Shown piece by piece: positions 42,587-52,214 of a DNA stretch of 64,000 bases. The DNA lies in the NCBI RefSeq assembly GCF_000312385.1, contig NZ_HE997626.1, positions 2,281,862-2,345,861 on the forward strand, read 5' to 3'. The DNA is from Tsukamurella sp. 1534. Lineage in GTDB: Bacteria; Actinomycetota; Actinomycetes; Mycobacteriales; Mycobacteriaceae. Under the pieces are notes generated by a model. It ran no database searches. It had not been told where the DNA came from and was given only the letters and a program-made list of their open reading frames with translations. The position numbers and the translations under genes were made by a program. The number at the start of each line of letters is the position of its first letter. Position 1 is the stretch's first letter.

Positions 42587-43372
42587 GTGCTTGCAGCCCA
42601 GAGACGACGACACATCCTGGCCGCGGTCGTCGCACACGGCGCCGTGCGCGTGATCGACCTGGCGGACGAGCTCGGAGTCTCCGAGATGACGATCCGCCGC
42701 GACCTCGACGTCCTGGAGGAGGCGGCCGAGCTCACCAAGGTGCACGGCGGCGCGGTCCGCTCGGCCGCGGCCGGGCGCGGGCTCGAACCGCCGTCCGCGC
42801 ACAAGGCGTCGCGGGAGGCCGCGGAGAAGCGGGCGATCGCCGCCGCGGCCGCACCCCTCGTCGAGGACGGGATGACGGTGGCCGTGGGCGCGGGCACGAC
42901 CACGCTCGAACTGGCGCGGATGCTCCGCGGCCGGCCGATCGCGGTGGTGACCAATTCGATCTCGATCTTCCACGTGCTCACCGATTCCCCGGAGGAACCG
43001 GCGGGCGGTGCGGTGCAGCTCACGGGCGGGCAGCGCACCCCGTCGGACGCGCTCGTCGGACCCGTCGCCAACGCCATGCTGGAGCGGGTGCGCTGCGACC
43101 TCGCCTTCCTGGGGACCCACGGAATCGACCCGACGGCGGGCTTCACCTCGCCGAACATCGGTGAGGCGGAGACCAACCGGCGCCTGATCGGTGCGGCGCG
43201 CTCCACCGTGATGCTGGCCGACCACACCAAGTTCGGCGAGATCGGCGCGCACCTGTTCGCCGAGTTCTCGGCCGTCGACGGGATGATCACCGACGCCGGC
43301 CTGGGCCCCGCCGCCCGCGAGGTCCTCACCGATGTCATCGACCTGACCGTCGCCGAAGGGGGCGTACCGTGA
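42587..43372 (+). CDS. DeoR-family transcriptional regulator of the galactose cluster
   Basis: A 261-residue regulator. The N-terminal DeoR helix-turn-helix reads LAAQRRRHILAAVVAHGAVRVIDLADELGVSEMTIRRDLDVLEE (residues 2-45). The C-terminal sugar-phosphate-sensing domain has VAVGAGTTTLELARML, FLGTHGIDPTAGFTSPNIGEAETNR and MLADHTKFG. It is coupled to galT by a GTGA overlap and is probably the repressor of the symporter/gal operon, released by a galactose-pathway phosphosugar (inference). The GTG at 42587 follows TAGGTT by six bases. Confidence 0.92.
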   Translation: MLAAQRRRHILAAVVAHGAVRVIDLADELGVSEMTIRRDLDVLEEAAELTKVHGGAVRSAAAGRGLEPPSAHKASREAAEKRAIAAAAAPLVEDGMTVAVGAGTTTLELARMLRGRPIAVVTNSISIFHVLTDSPEEPAGGAVQLTGGQRTPSDALVGPVANAMLERVRCDLAFLGTHGIDPTAGFTSPNIGEAETNRRLIGAARSTVMLADHTKFGEIGAHLFAEFSAVDGMITDAGLGPAAREVLTDVIDLTVAEGGVP

Positions 43373-44460
43373 ACCGCAGACTGCCCGAACCGATTCGGGG
43401 AGCCCTCGCCGACGGCCGCGAGATCCTGCTGTTCGACACCGCGGGAACGCCGGTGCTCGGCGTCGATCGCCGGGACCTGCCGCCCCGTCCGGACGGGCCG
43501 GTCACCACCGTGCGGCGCGACCCGCGGACAGGGGACCGGGTGATCGTGGCGCCCGCGCGGCAGGACCGCACCTACAAGCCGCCGAAGCAGATGTGCCCGC
43601 TCTGCCCCGACCCCGAGGGACTCTCCAGCGAGCTCCCCGTGGAGGACTACCGCGTGGCCGTGTTCGAGAACCGGTTCCCGTCGCTCTCCGGCGCGGGCGA
43701 CACCGGTCCCGTCGTGGATCACGGTCTGCGCGTGGAGTATCCGGGCGTGGGGCGGTGCGAGGTCGTGTGCTTCACCAGTGCGCACGAGGGGGCGTTCGCC
43801 GGCCTGACCCCCGAGCACGCCCGGCTCGTGGTGGACGTGTGGGCCCACCGCACCGCGGAGTTGCTCGGCCGCGAGGACGTGGCCGAGGTGTACTGCTTCG
43901 AGAACCGCGGCGAGGAGATCGGCGTGACGCTGCCGCACCCGCACGGGCAGATCTACGCGTTCCCGTTCCGCACGCCGCGCACCCAGGCGATCCTGCGCAA
44001 GGCCTCGGAGCATCGGGCCGCCACCGGGGGCGACCTCTTCGAGGCGATCCTCGCCGCCGAGGTGGACGACGGGATCCGCCTGCTGCTCCGCACGGAGCAC
44101 ACGACGGCGTTCGTGCCGTTCGCGGCCCGATGGCCGGCGGAGGTGCACGTGTACCCGAACCGGCACGTGCGCAACCTCACCGAGCTCACCGACGACGAAG
44201 CGGACGATCTGGCGCGGGTGTACCTCACGGTGCTGCGCGCGTTCGATGCCCTGTACGGGACCCCGCTGCCCTACATCGCTTCCTGGCACCAGTACCGCGC
44301 GGACGAGCCCGAGGGGTACCTGCACGCAGAGCTGTTCTCCATCCGGCGCAGCGCCGACAAGCTGAAGTACCTGGCCGGCGCCGAATCCGGGAGGGACGCG
44401 TTCATCACGGACAAGACGCCCGAGGCGATCGCCGCCGAGCTGCGGGAGGCGCTCGAATGA
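43369..44460 (+). CDS. galT: Galactose-1-phosphate uridylyltransferase
   Basis: A 363-residue HIT-superfamily enzyme of the Leloir pathway that exchanges UMP between UDP-glucose and galactose 1-phosphate. The zinc-site CPLCPDPEG is near residue 76. The active-site His lies in LPHPHGQIYAFPF near 186-198. CFENRGEEIG precedes it, and ASWHQYRADEPEGYLHAELF near residue 303 completes the C-terminal sheet. The GTG start overlaps the DeoR stop and the stop overlaps galK in ATGA, so all three are translationally coupled. Confidence 0.95.
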   Translation: MNRRLPEPIRGALADGREILLFDTAGTPVLGVDRRDLPPRPDGPVTTVRRDPRTGDRVIVAPARQDRTYKPPKQMCPLCPDPEGLSSELPVEDYRVAVFENRFPSLSGAGDTGPVVDHGLRVEYPGVGRCEVVCFTSAHEGAFAGLTPEHARLVVDVWAHRTAELLGREDVAEVYCFENRGEEIGVTLPHPHGQIYAFPFRTPRTQAILRKASEHRAATGGDLFEAILAAEVDDGIRLLLRTEHTTAFVPFAARWPAEVHVYPNRHVRNLTELTDDEADDLARVYLTVLRAFDALYGTPLPYIASWHQYRADEPEGYLHAELFSIRRSADKLKYLAGAESGRDAFITDKTPEAIAAELREALE

Positions 44461-45542
44461 CGGTGCGCGGCTACGCCCCCGGGCGGGTCAACCTGATCGG
44501 CGAGCACACCGACTACAACGACGGCTTCGCGCTGCCCATCGCCCTCGGCGTCGGCGCCACCGCCGAGTTCGACGGCGCGCCGGGCGCCCGCGTCCTCGAG
44601 GTGTCCTCCCGCGAGGAGGACGGCGCCGTGGCGGTCCCCCTGTCCACCGCGCCCGGTGCGGACACGGTGCCCGGCTGGGCGGCCTACGTGGCGGGATGCG
44701 TGTGGGCCCTGCGTGAGCACGGGGTCGCGGTGCCGGGCGGCCGGATGACGATCTCGTCGGACGTGCCGGTGGGCGCGGGACTCTCCTCGTCGGCGGCGAT
44801 CGAATGCGCGGTGCTCGAGGCGCTCACCGCGGCCTCCCCGTCGCCGGTGCCCGACCGCACCACCCTGGCTCGGATCGCCCAGCGCGCCGAGAACGAGTAC
44901 GTGGGCGCGCCCACCGGGCTGCTCGACCAGATGAGCAGCCTGTACGGGGCGGAGGACACGGCGCTTCTGCTCGACTTCCGTTCGCTGGATGTGGATCCCG
45001 TGCCGATGCGGCTCGGGGACGACGTGCTGCTGGCCGTCGATTCGCGGAGCCCGCACCGGCACGCGGCGGGGGAGTACCGCGCCCGCCGCGAGGCCTGCGA
45101 GGCCGCCGCCGCCGAACTGGGCGTGCCCGCGCTCCGCGACGCCGACGACGACGCGTGGCGCGCGCTGTCCGGCGACGAGCAGCGGCGCCGCGCACGCCAC
45201 GTGCTCACCGAGAACCGTCGCGTGCTGGAAGCCGCCGCTGCGCTGCGCCGCGGAGACCACGCCGCGTTCGGCGCGCTGATGAACGCCTCGCACGCGTCGA
45301 TGCGCGACGACTTCGAGATCACCATTCCCGCCATCGACGCCATCGCCGCCACCGCCGTGGAGTCGGGGGCGTACGGAGCGCGGATGACGGGCGGCGGGTT
45401 CGGCGGCACGGTCGTCGTGCTGGCGTCCGCCGAGGCGGCCCGTCGGATCACCGCCGAGCTGCCCGGCATCGTCTCCGGCGCAGGGTTTCCCGAGCCCGCG
45501 GTCACGCCCGTCCGGCCCGGACGCGGCGCACACGTCGCGTGA
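44457..45542 (+). CDS. galK: Galactokinase
   Basis: A 361-residue GHMP-family kinase that phosphorylates galactose at C1. The galactokinase signature GRVNLIGEHTDYNDGFALP is near residue 9, the GHMP ATP motif PVGAGLSSSAAIECAV near 103, and the third motif GARMTGGGFGG near 305. DQMSSLYGAEDTALLLDFRSL carries the catalytic Asp region. The ATG overlaps the galT stop. No galE is in the cluster. Confidence 0.96.
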   Translation: MTVRGYAPGRVNLIGEHTDYNDGFALPIALGVGATAEFDGAPGARVLEVSSREEDGAVAVPLSTAPGADTVPGWAAYVAGCVWALREHGVAVPGGRMTISSDVPVGAGLSSSAAIECAVLEALTAASPSPVPDRTTLARIAQRAENEYVGAPTGLLDQMSSLYGAEDTALLLDFRSLDVDPVPMRLGDDVLLAVDSRSPHRHAAGEYRARREACEAAAAELGVPALRDADDDAWRALSGDEQRRRARHVLTENRRVLEAAAALRRGDHAAFGALMNASHASMRDDFEITIPAIDAIAATAVESGAYGARMTGGGFGGTVVVLASAEAARRITAELPGIVSGAGFPEPAVTPVRPGRGAHVA

Positions 45543-45596
45543 GTGTGCAACGTCAACGGTGACCGGCGTTCGGCCGTGACCGCCGCCCGATTCGCG

Positions 45597-45602
45597 TAGG
45601 TT
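45597..45602 (+). promoter_or_regulatory. -10 hexamer of the racemase-fold lipoprotein gene
   Basis: TAGGTT lies 53 bp before the ATG at 45656, which is preceded by a GGGAGG ribosome-binding site. Unlike many neighbours this transcript would have a normal leader. No convincing -35 is seen. Confidence 0.35.
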
Positions 45603-45655
45603 CCTGGAGACGACGAAACGCGGAGCCGGCGCCGAGCCGGACGGGAGGCGGTGCC

Positions 45656-46444
45656 ATGAGCGTGCGACGAACCGGAGCCGGGAGCCGGCTGCTGGGGATC
45701 GGGGCGGCGGCCCTCCTCCTGGTGACGGGGTGCGGGCCTGGGGACGGCGGCGCGGCACCGGGGTCCTCCTCGGTGCCGGAGCAGATACGGAGGATCGTGC
45801 TCATCAACCCGAACTCCAGTGCCACCGCGACGGACTCGATGGTCGAGCTGGCGCGGGCGCAGGCGAACGGCGCGGCGGAGATCGTGGGCGTCACCAACGA
45901 GGGCGCGCCCGCGCTGCTGACCACGCCGCAGGACATGGAGGCCGCCGCGAGGGGCGTGGTGGAGCGCGGGGTCGCCGCCGCGGGGGATCCGGGCGTCGCG
46001 GCGATCGTGGTCTCCGCGTTCAGCGATCCGGGGATGGCCGAGCTGGACGCCGCGGTCTCCGTCCCCGTGTTCGGCATCGGCACGGAGGCGTTCCGGGCGG
46101 CGTCCGCGGGCGGGCGCGCCTTCGGGATCGCCACCGTCACCTCGGATCCGGCGCTCGTCGAGTCGTTCCGCGAGAAGGCCGTGTCGCTCGGGCTCGAACA
46201 CCTCTACCGCGGCGTCCGGGTGACGCCCGGCGACGCGACCGAGCTCGTGAAGAACCCGGACGCCCTGGACGCCGCGCTCAGCGAGGCGGTCCGCCGGTCG
46301 GTCGCGGACGACGGCGCGAAGGCGGTGATCATGGGCGGCGGGCCGCTGTCACCGTCGGCACTGCGCCTGCAGCCGCGGTTCGACGTGCCGCTCGTCGTCG
46401 CCGTCAACGCCGCCGTAGCCAGTGCCGTGAAGGCGATGGGCTGA
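45656..46444 (+). CDS. Lipoprotein with Asp/Glu/hydantoin racemase fold, catalytic Cys absent
   Basis: A 262-residue protein with a lipoprotein signal peptide (LLVTGC, lipidated Cys26) followed by a domain of the aspartate/glutamate/hydantoin racemase family: IVLINPNSSATATDSMV, GVTNEGAPALLTTPQD, FGIGTEAFRAAS. The two catalytic Cys of the family are replaced: the first motif reads VSAFSDPG (Ala121 at the Cys site) and the second IMGGGPLSPSA (Gly228). A surface-anchored, non-racemising binding protein is the best inference. GGGAGG before the ATG supports the start. It is convergent with the aminotransferase (3 bp gap). Confidence 0.8.
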   Translation: MSVRRTGAGSRLLGIGAAALLLVTGCGPGDGGAAPGSSSVPEQIRRIVLINPNSSATATDSMVELARAQANGAAEIVGVTNEGAPALLTTPQDMEAAARGVVERGVAAAGDPGVAAIVVSAFSDPGMAELDAAVSVPVFGIGTEAFRAASAGGRAFGIATVTSDPALVESFREKAVSLGLEHLYRGVRVTPGDATELVKNPDALDAALSEAVRRSVADDGAKAVIMGGGPLSPSALRLQPRFDVPLVVAVNAAVASAVKAMG

Positions 46445-46447
46445 GAA

Positions 46448-47605
46448 TCAGAGCACCGTCGCGAGTCGGCGGACCGCTTCGCGGAGGTCGCCCGGCGACG
46501 ACGTGGTGTAACAGAACCGGAGGGCGCGGGTGAGGTCCCGCCGCACCGCGAAGGCCGCTCCCGGAACGTACGCCACCCCGGCGTCGATCGCGGCGGGAAG
46601 CAGCGCGGCGGTGTCCACCTCGTCGGCGAACTCGCCCCACAGGAACATCCCGCCCTCCGGCCGGGTGAGCGCGAGGCGGTCGCCGAAGGCCTCGGTGAGC
46701 TCGGCGTGCAACGCCTTCGCGCGCTCACCGTACAGCTCGCGGATGGTCGCGATGTGGTCGTCGAGCCAGTCGGTGTCGGCCAGCAGCTCCGCCGCGATCG
46801 CCTGCGTGAGACTCGACCCGCACAGGTCCGCGCCCTGCTTGAGTCGCTCCACGAGCGCGAGAACCCCTGCGTCGCCGTGCATCCAGCCCACGCGCAGCGA
46901 CGGCGCCACGATCTTCGACGCGCTCGACAGGCGCAGCACCCGGTCCGTGTGCGCGGCGACGGGCGGCACCGTCGAACCCGCGAACCGCAGGTCCGCGTAC
47001 GGGTCGTCCTCCACGATCCAGAAGCCGAATTCGTCGGCGAGGCGGGCGAGTTCGCGACGCCGCTCGTCGGCGAGCGTGGCACCCCCGGGGTTGTGGAAGT
47101 TCGAGACGGTGTGCACGATCCGGACGCCGCCGCGCTCGAGGATCGGCCGCAGCAGGTCCACGCGCATCCCGTCGGCGTCCATGGGGACGCCGACCACCCG
47201 GGCGCGGGTGGTGTCGAAGGCCTGGAGCGCGCCGATGTAGCCCGGGTCCTCGACGATCACCACGTCGCCGGGGTCCAGCAGGGCCTGCGCGAGCAGCGAC
47301 AGCGCCTGTTGCGAACCGTGGGTCACCACGACCGCGCCCGCGTCGCGACCGAGCTTCGCGGATTCCCGCGCGTGCACCACGTCCCGCAGCGCGGGCGCGC
47401 CCGTCGTCACCCCGTACTGCAGCGCCGCCGGCGACCCGAGCGCCGCCTCGGCCGCCGCCGCGACGCGGACCGTCGGGAGGAGTTCCGGCGCCGGGAGCCC
47501 GCCGGCGAGGGAGAGTACGCCCGGACGCTCGGTGATCGCGAGCAGGTCGCGGATCGCCGATCCGCGCACCGACCGCACCGACTGGGAGCCTCGTTCCTCG
47601 GACAT
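46448..47605 (-). CDS. PLP-dependent aminotransferase, class I (2-aminoadipate type)
   Basis: A 385-residue fold-type I aminotransferase. It has the N-terminal LSLAGGLPAPELLP substrate loop, VTHGSQQALSLLAQALLDPGDVVIVEDPGY, the PLP-Asp/Tyr region WIVEDDPYADLRF and the Schiff-base Lys231 in LSSASKIVAPSLRVGW. The pattern fits the LysN/ARO8-like group that acts on 2-aminoadipate or aromatic and branched-chain amino acids. It is stand-alone, not fused to a GntR domain. Upstream, two palindromes (47634-47663) suggest specific regulation. Confidence 0.9.
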   Translation of the reverse strand: MSEERGSQSVRSVRGSAIRDLLAITERPGVLSLAGGLPAPELLPTVRVAAAAEAALGSPAALQYGVTTGAPALRDVVHARESAKLGRDAGAVVVTHGSQQALSLLAQALLDPGDVVIVEDPGYIGALQAFDTTRARVVGVPMDADGMRVDLLRPILERGGVRIVHTVSNFHNPGGATLADERRRELARLADEFGFWIVEDDPYADLRFAGSTVPPVAAHTDRVLRLSSASKIVAPSLRVGWMHGDAGVLALVERLKQGADLCGSSLTQAIAAELLADTDWLDDHIATIRELYGERAKALHAELTEAFGDRLALTRPEGGMFLWGEFADEVDTAALLPAAIDAGVAYVPGAAFAVRRDLTRALRFCYTTSSPGDLREAVRRLATVL

Positions 47606-47633
47606 ACCGGCACGATGCCAGACGGGAGTCCAC

Positions 47634-47663
47634 TTGTCGAGACAATGTTCTCAATCAATGAGA
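47634..47663. promoter_or_regulatory. Two adjacent palindromes upstream of the aminotransferase
   Basis: TTGTCGAGACAA (47634-47645) is a perfect 12-bp palindrome. TCTCA-N5-TGAGA (47649-47663) is a second perfect inverted repeat. They lie 28-58 bp upstream of the aminotransferase ATG (minus strand), where an operator would act. The regulator is unknown. Confidence 0.5.
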
Positions 47664-47755
47664 TGCGTCGCGTCCTGCGTCCCGGGTCGTTCCCCAGAGG
47701 GAGACGACCCTAGAGGGAGGGCGCCGAGCGGGGCCGGGGGAGGCGGCAGAGGGCG

Positions 47756-49300
47756 TCAGACCCAGTTCAGTGTGCGCTCGACGGCGCGGTTCCACTCGGC
47801 GTAGAGGCGTTCGCGCTCGTCCTCCGGCATCTCCGGCAGCCAGCGCTGGTCCTCGGCCCAGTTCGTGCGGATCTCGTCGAGCGTCCACACCCCGGTGGCG
47901 TAGCCCGCGGCGTACGCGGCGCCGAGCGCGGTGGTCTCGATGACCTTCGGGCGGATGACGGGGACGTTCAGCACGTCGGCCTGGAACTGCATGAGGGTGT
48001 CGTTGACCACCATGCCGCCGTCCACGCGCAGCTCCGTGAGGCCGATGCCGCTGTCGGCGTTCATCGCGTCGATCACCTCGCGGGACTGATAGGCGGTGGC
48101 CTCCAACGCCGCCCGCGCGATGTGCCGCTTGTCGGAGAACCGGGTCAGGCCCACGATCACGCCGCGGGCATCGGGCCGCCACCGCGGGGCGAACAGTCCG
48201 GAGAAGGCGGGGACCACGTACACGCCGCCGTTGTCGGGGACGGCGGTGGCGAGGTCCTCCACCTCGGGCGCGGTGCTGATGATCCCGAGATTGTCGCGGA
48301 GCCACTGGATCAGGGATCCGCTCACCGCGACCGAGCCCTCCAGGGCGTACACGGTGGCCTCGTCGCCCAGCTTGTAGCAGACCGTCGTGAGCAGGCCGTG
48401 CTCGCTGAACACGGGCCGCTCGCCGGTGTTGACGAGCAGGAAGTTCCCTGTGCCGTAGGTGTTCTTGGCCGATCCCTCGTCGAGGGCGGCCTGCCCGAAC
48501 ATCGCCGCCTGCTGGTCGCCGAGGATGCCGGCGATCGGCACTCCGCCGAACACCCCGCGCTCGCGCACCACGCCGTACACCTCTGCGCTGGAACGGATCT
48601 CGGGCAGCATCGCCATCGGGATGCCCATGGCGGCGCACGTGGCCGGGTCCCACGCCCCGGTCGCGAGGTTCATCAGCATGGTGCGGGAGGCGTTGGTGAT
48701 GTCCGTGATGTGGAGCGGGCGTCCCGGCTCGCCCCGCCCCTCGTCGTCGGTCGTGAGGTTCCACACCAGCCATGAGTCGATCGTCCCGGCGCACAGTTCC
48801 CCGCGTTCCGCGCGCTCGCGCGCGCCGTCGACGTTGTCCAGGATCCACGCGATCTTCGGGCCGGAGAAGTACGAGGCCAGCGGCAGCCCGCAGGACGGCT
48901 TGAAACGGTCCCGATCGGGCGTCTCGAGGCCCGCGGAGGCCAGCTCGTCGCACAGTTCCTCGGTGCGGGTGTCCTGCCACACGATCGCGTTGTGGATCGG
49001 CTCGCCCGTTGCGCGATCCCACACCACCGCCGTCTCGCGTTGATTGGTGATGCCGACTGCAGCGATGTCCGTCGCGGTCAGGTCCGCCGTCGCCAGCGCC
49101 TGGGAGCACACCAGCCGCGTGTTGACCCATATCTGCGTGGCGTCGTGCTCCACCCAGCCCCCACGTGGGAAGATCTGGTCGTGTTCCCGTTGTTCGGAAG
49201 CCACGATGGAGCCGTTCCGGTCGAAGATGATGCACCGCGTCGAACTGGTTCCCTGATCGATCGCGGCGACGAACTGCGGGTCGCGATGAGAAACTGCCAC
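47756..49300 (-). CDS. glpK: Glycerol kinase
   Basis: A 514-residue FGGY kinase that phosphorylates glycerol to glycerol 3-phosphate. It has [16 protein letters not shown] (residues 12-27), [18 protein letters not shown], and the FGGY signatures [13 protein letters not shown] and [23 protein letters not shown] near residue 400. Length and order are normal. The GTG at 49300 is 24 bp from the divergent glpD start and is preceded by a CAGTAT hexamer with a six-base gap. Together with glpD it channels glycerol into glycolysis or lipid synthesis. Confidence 0.97.
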   Translation of the reverse strand: MAVSHRDPQFVAAIDQGTSSTRCIIFDRNGSIVASEQREHDQIFPRGGWVEHDATQIWVNTRLVCSQALATADLTATDIAAVGITNQRETAVVWDRATGEPIHNAIVWQDTRTEELCDELASAGLETPDRDRFKPSCGLPLASYFSGPKIAWILDNVDGARERAERGELCAGTIDSWLVWNLTTDDEGRGEPGRPLHITDITNASRTMLMNLATGAWDPATCAAMGIPMAMLPEIRSSAEVYGVVRERGVFGGVPIAGILGDQQAAMFGQAALDEGSAKNTYGTGNFLLVNTGERPVFSEHGLLTTVCYKLGDEATVYALEGSVAVSGSLIQWLRDNLGIISTAPEVEDLATAVPDNGGVYVVPAFSGLFAPRWRPDARGVIVGLTRFSDKRHIARAALEATAYQSREVIDAMNADSGIGLTELRVDGGMVVNDTLMQFQADVLNVPVIRPKVIETTALGAAYAAGYATGVWTLDEIRTNWAEDQRWLPEMPEDERERLYAEWNRAVERTLNWV

Positions 49301-49305
49301 GCCCG

Positions 49306-49312
49306 AATACTG
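49306..49312. promoter_or_regulatory. Shared symmetric -10 of divergent glpK and glpD
   Basis: AATACTG carries AATACT on the plus strand (49306-49311) and CAGTAT on the minus strand (49312-49307). The two -10-like hexamers overlap by five bases in a 24-bp intergenic gap. Divergent initiation from a single symmetric -10 is the inference. Confidence 0.45.
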
Positions 49313-49324
49313 ACATGGTGATGA

Positions 49325-51115
49325 GTGATGAACGCTGCTAACCCGGAAACCGATACATTCGTGGCGTCGTCCGCGTCGGCGCTGCTGTCACCGGCGTACC
49401 GCGCTCAGGCGTGGGAGAAGCTGGGCTCCACCGAGTTCGACGTGGTCGTCATCGGCGGCGGGGTCGTGGGCGTCGGCGCCGCACTGGACGCGGCCACCCG
49501 CGGGTTGAAGGTGGCGCTGGTCGAGGCCCGCGATTTCGCCTCGGGCACCAGCTCGCGCAGCTCGAAGATGTTCCACGGCGGCCTGCGCTACCTGGAGCAG
49601 ATGGAGTTCGGCCTGGTCCGCGAGGCCCTGCACGAGCGGGAGCTGTCCCTGTCGACCCTCGCCCCGCACCTGGTCAAGCCGCTGCCCTTCCTCTTCCCGC
49701 TCACCAAGCGGGTCATCGAGCGGCCGTACATGGCCGCCGGAATGTTCCTCTACGACACCATGGGCGGCGCCAAGACGGTGCCCGCGCAGAAGCACCTGAC
49801 CCGCGCCGGCGCGCTCCGGCTGTCGCCGGGCCTCAAGCGGGGCGCCCTCGTGGGCGGCATCCGCTACTACGACACCGTCGTCGACGACGCCCGGCACACC
49901 ATGACCGTGGCCCGTACCGCGGCCCACTACGGCGCCGTGGTCCGCACGTCCACGCAGGTGGTCGACTTCCTGCGCGAGGCCGACCGGGTCTCGGGCGTGA
50001 TCGTCCGGGACAGCGAGTCCGGCGAGACCACCGAAGTGCGTTCCACCGTCGTGATCAACGCGACCGGCGTGTGGACCGACGAGCTGCAGGCGCTCTCGAA
50101 GCAGAAGGGCCGCTTCCGCGTCCGCGCCTCCAAGGGCGTGCACATCCTGGTGCCGCGGGACCGCATCGTCAGCGACGCGGCGCTCATCCTGCGCACCGAG
50201 AAGAGCGTCCTGTTCGTCATCCCGTGGGGCACGCACTGGATCATCGGGACCACCGACACCGACTGGAATCTCGACCTCGCACACCCCGCCGCGACCGCCA
50301 CGGACATCGACTACATCCTCGACCACGTCAACAAGGTGCTCGTCAGCGAGATCACCCGGGACGACATCACCGGCGTCTACGCGGGTCTGCGCCCCCTGCT
50401 CGCCGGCGAGTCCGACGAGACCTCCAAGCTCTCCCGTGAGCACGCCGTCGCCGCGATCGCCCCGGGCCTGGTGACCATCGCCGGCGGCAAGTACACGACG
50501 TACCGCGTCATGGCGGCCGACGCGGTGGACGCCGCCGAGGCCTACCTGCCGCACAAGGTGGCACCGTCGTGCACCGAGAAGGTGCCGCTGCTGGGCGCCG
50601 ACGGCTACTACGCCCTGACCAACCAGACCACGTCCATCGCCGCGGCCCACGACGTGCACCCGCACCGGGTGAGCCACCTGCTCAACCGGTACGGCTCGCT
50701 CATCGGCGACGTGCTCGCCTTCGCGGCGGACGATCCCGGGCTGCTCGAGCCGATCCAGCACGCGCCGCAGTACCTGCGCGTCGAGGCCGTGTACGCGGCG
50801 GCCGCGGAGGGGGCGCTGCACCTCGAGGACATCCTCGCCCGCCGCACCCGCATCTCCATCGAGTACCCGGATCGCGGGCTGGCGTCCGCCGAGGAGGTCG
50901 CCGCACTCGTGGCGCCGGTCCTCGGCTGGTCGGACGCCGACGTGGCGCGCGAGCTCGACACCTACCGGTCCCGGGTGGCCGCCGAGGTGCGCTCGCAGGA
51001 GGAGCCCGACGACGCCGGCGCCGACGCGCTGCGCGCCGCCGCCCCGGAGGCCCGCGCCGAGATCCTCGAGCCCGTCCCCGTGCCGGGGCAGTCGCGGCGG
51101 GCGATCGCCGAGTAA
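49325..51115 (+). CDS. glpD: Glycerol-3-phosphate dehydrogenase, FAD-dependent
   Basis: A 596-residue flavoprotein that oxidises glycerol 3-phosphate to dihydroxyacetone phosphate at the membrane. The FAD motif [21 protein letters not shown] is near residues 41-60. [33 protein letters not shown] (about 76-108) is the GlpD signature, and [19 protein letters not shown] and [13 protein letters not shown] follow. The C-terminal helical domain is present. The start may be the GTG at 49325 or the ATG at 49328; only a weak ribosome-binding site is seen. It is equivalent to mycobacterial glpD2, which lies near lpdA there. Confidence 0.96.
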   Translation: MMNAANPETDTFVASSASALLSPAYRAQAWEKLGSTEFDVVVIGGGVVGVGAALDAATRGLKVALVEARDFASGTSSRSSKMFHGGLRYLEQMEFGLVREALHERELSLSTLAPHLVKPLPFLFPLTKRVIERPYMAAGMFLYDTMGGAKTVPAQKHLTRAGALRLSPGLKRGALVGGIRYYDTVVDDARHTMTVARTAAHYGAVVRTSTQVVDFLREADRVSGVIVRDSESGETTEVRSTVVINATGVWTDELQALSKQKGRFRVRASKGVHILVPRDRIVSDAALILRTEKSVLFVIPWGTHWIIGTTDTDWNLDLAHPAATATDIDYILDHVNKVLVSEITRDDITGVYAGLRPLLAGESDETSKLSREHAVAAIAPGLVTIAGGKYTTYRVMAADAVDAAEAYLPHKVAPSCTEKVPLLGADGYYALTNQTTSIAAAHDVHPHRVSHLLNRYGSLIGDVLAFAADDPGLLEPIQHAPQYLRVEAVYAAAAEGALHLEDILARRTRISIEYPDRGLASAEEVAALVAPVLGWSDADVARELDTYRSRVAAEVRSQEEPDDAGADALRAAAPEARAEILEPVPVPGQSRRAIAE

Positions 51116-51209
51116 CGGCCGTCACTCAGCCGTTCGGACGATCCGCCGGGCCGAAGACCGGCCCTTCGTCCGATTCCGGCTGCGCCCGCGGGCGGCACAG
51201 TGATGTGTC

Positions 51210-52214
51210 ATGACCCGCTACCGCTTCCTCGACACGCTGCGCGGATTCGCCCTCGTGGGCATCCTCCCGGTGAACGTCCTCGACCTCGCCGCCGTCGCCC
51301 CGGGTGCCGGCGGGCGGGAAGCGCTCGACCTGGCCGTGCAGTCCCGGTTCGTACCGATCTTCACGCTCCTGTTCGGGGTGTCGCTGTTCCTCATCGCCGA
51401 CGGTGCGCGGCGGCGGGGGACCGCCGCGTGGCCGCCGCTCGTGTGGCGGATGGCGGGTCTCGGGGTGATCGGCGTGCTGCACGCGCTCGTGTACCCGGGG
51501 GAGATCCTGCGCGAATACGCCGTCGCCGGCTTGTTGGTGACGCCCCTGGTGGTCTGGGTCCCCGCGTGGGGCAACCTGGCCGCCGGGGCGGCCCTGACGG
51601 CGGCGGCGTTCGGGCTCGGCGCGGGTGGGGTGGACGCCCTGCCCGGCCTGATGCTCATCGGCGCGGGAGCCGCCGGCTGCGGCGTCCATGCCCGCCTGGA
51701 GGGCTCGCCCCGCGCGGGCCTCGGGCTGCTCGGCGTGGGCGCCGTGGCCGCGGTGCCGGCGGTCGTCGCGTACCTCGGTGCGGGCGGCGGTGATCCGCGG
51801 TTCTCGGTCGAGGGCACGCGCGCGGGCCTGGCGATGGCGGTCGCCTACATCGGCGCGCTCGCCCTGGCCTGGCGGTGGCGGCCCGCCCGCGCCGCGCTGC
51901 GCGCCGTGTTCGAGCCGTTGGGCCGGATGTCGCTGACCAACTACGTGACCGCGTCCGTCGCGGCCACCGTGATCATCGCGGTCGCGGGGCTGCGGGGGAG
52001 CGATGCGGTGGCGCCGCTGCTGGCCGTCTGCGCGCTGATCGTCGTCGTGCAATCGGTGTGGAGCCGGGCCTGGCTGTCCGGACTGCGCTACGGTCCAGTG
52101 GAATGGCTGCTGAGAACGATCACCTGGCGCACGGTGCCGGAGCTGCGACGAGAGCGGCCCGTCGCCGGGGAAGGCCGCGACACCAGTGGGAGCCGGGCTC
52201 CGGCATGGTCGTGA
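51210..52214 (+). CDS. DUF418 family membrane protein
   Basis: A 334-residue polytopic membrane protein with about eight to ten hydrophobic segments. The N-terminal RFLDTLRGFALVGILPVNV and the C-terminal DUF418 signature FEPLGRMSLTNYVTASV (near residues 235-251), ending SRAWLSGLRYGPVEWLLRTITW, identify the family. Members are of unknown function and distantly resemble acyltransferase-3-like membrane enzymes. The gene overlaps the downstream kinase by 10 bp, so it may belong to the two-component system's sensory set (inference). There is no strong ribosome-binding site. Confidence 0.85.
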   Translation: MTRYRFLDTLRGFALVGILPVNVLDLAAVAPGAGGREALDLAVQSRFVPIFTLLFGVSLFLIADGARRRGTAAWPPLVWRMAGLGVIGVLHALVYPGEILREYAVAGLLVTPLVVWVPAWGNLAAGAALTAAAFGLGAGGVDALPGLMLIGAGAAGCGVHARLEGSPRAGLGLLGVGAVAAVPAVVAYLGAGGGDPRFSVEGTRAGLAMAVAYIGALALAWRWRPARAALRAVFEPLGRMSLTNYVTASVAATVIIAVAGLRGSDAVAPLLAVCALIVVVQSVWSRAWLSGLRYGPVEWLLRTITWRTVPELRRERPVAGEGRDTSGSRAPAWS

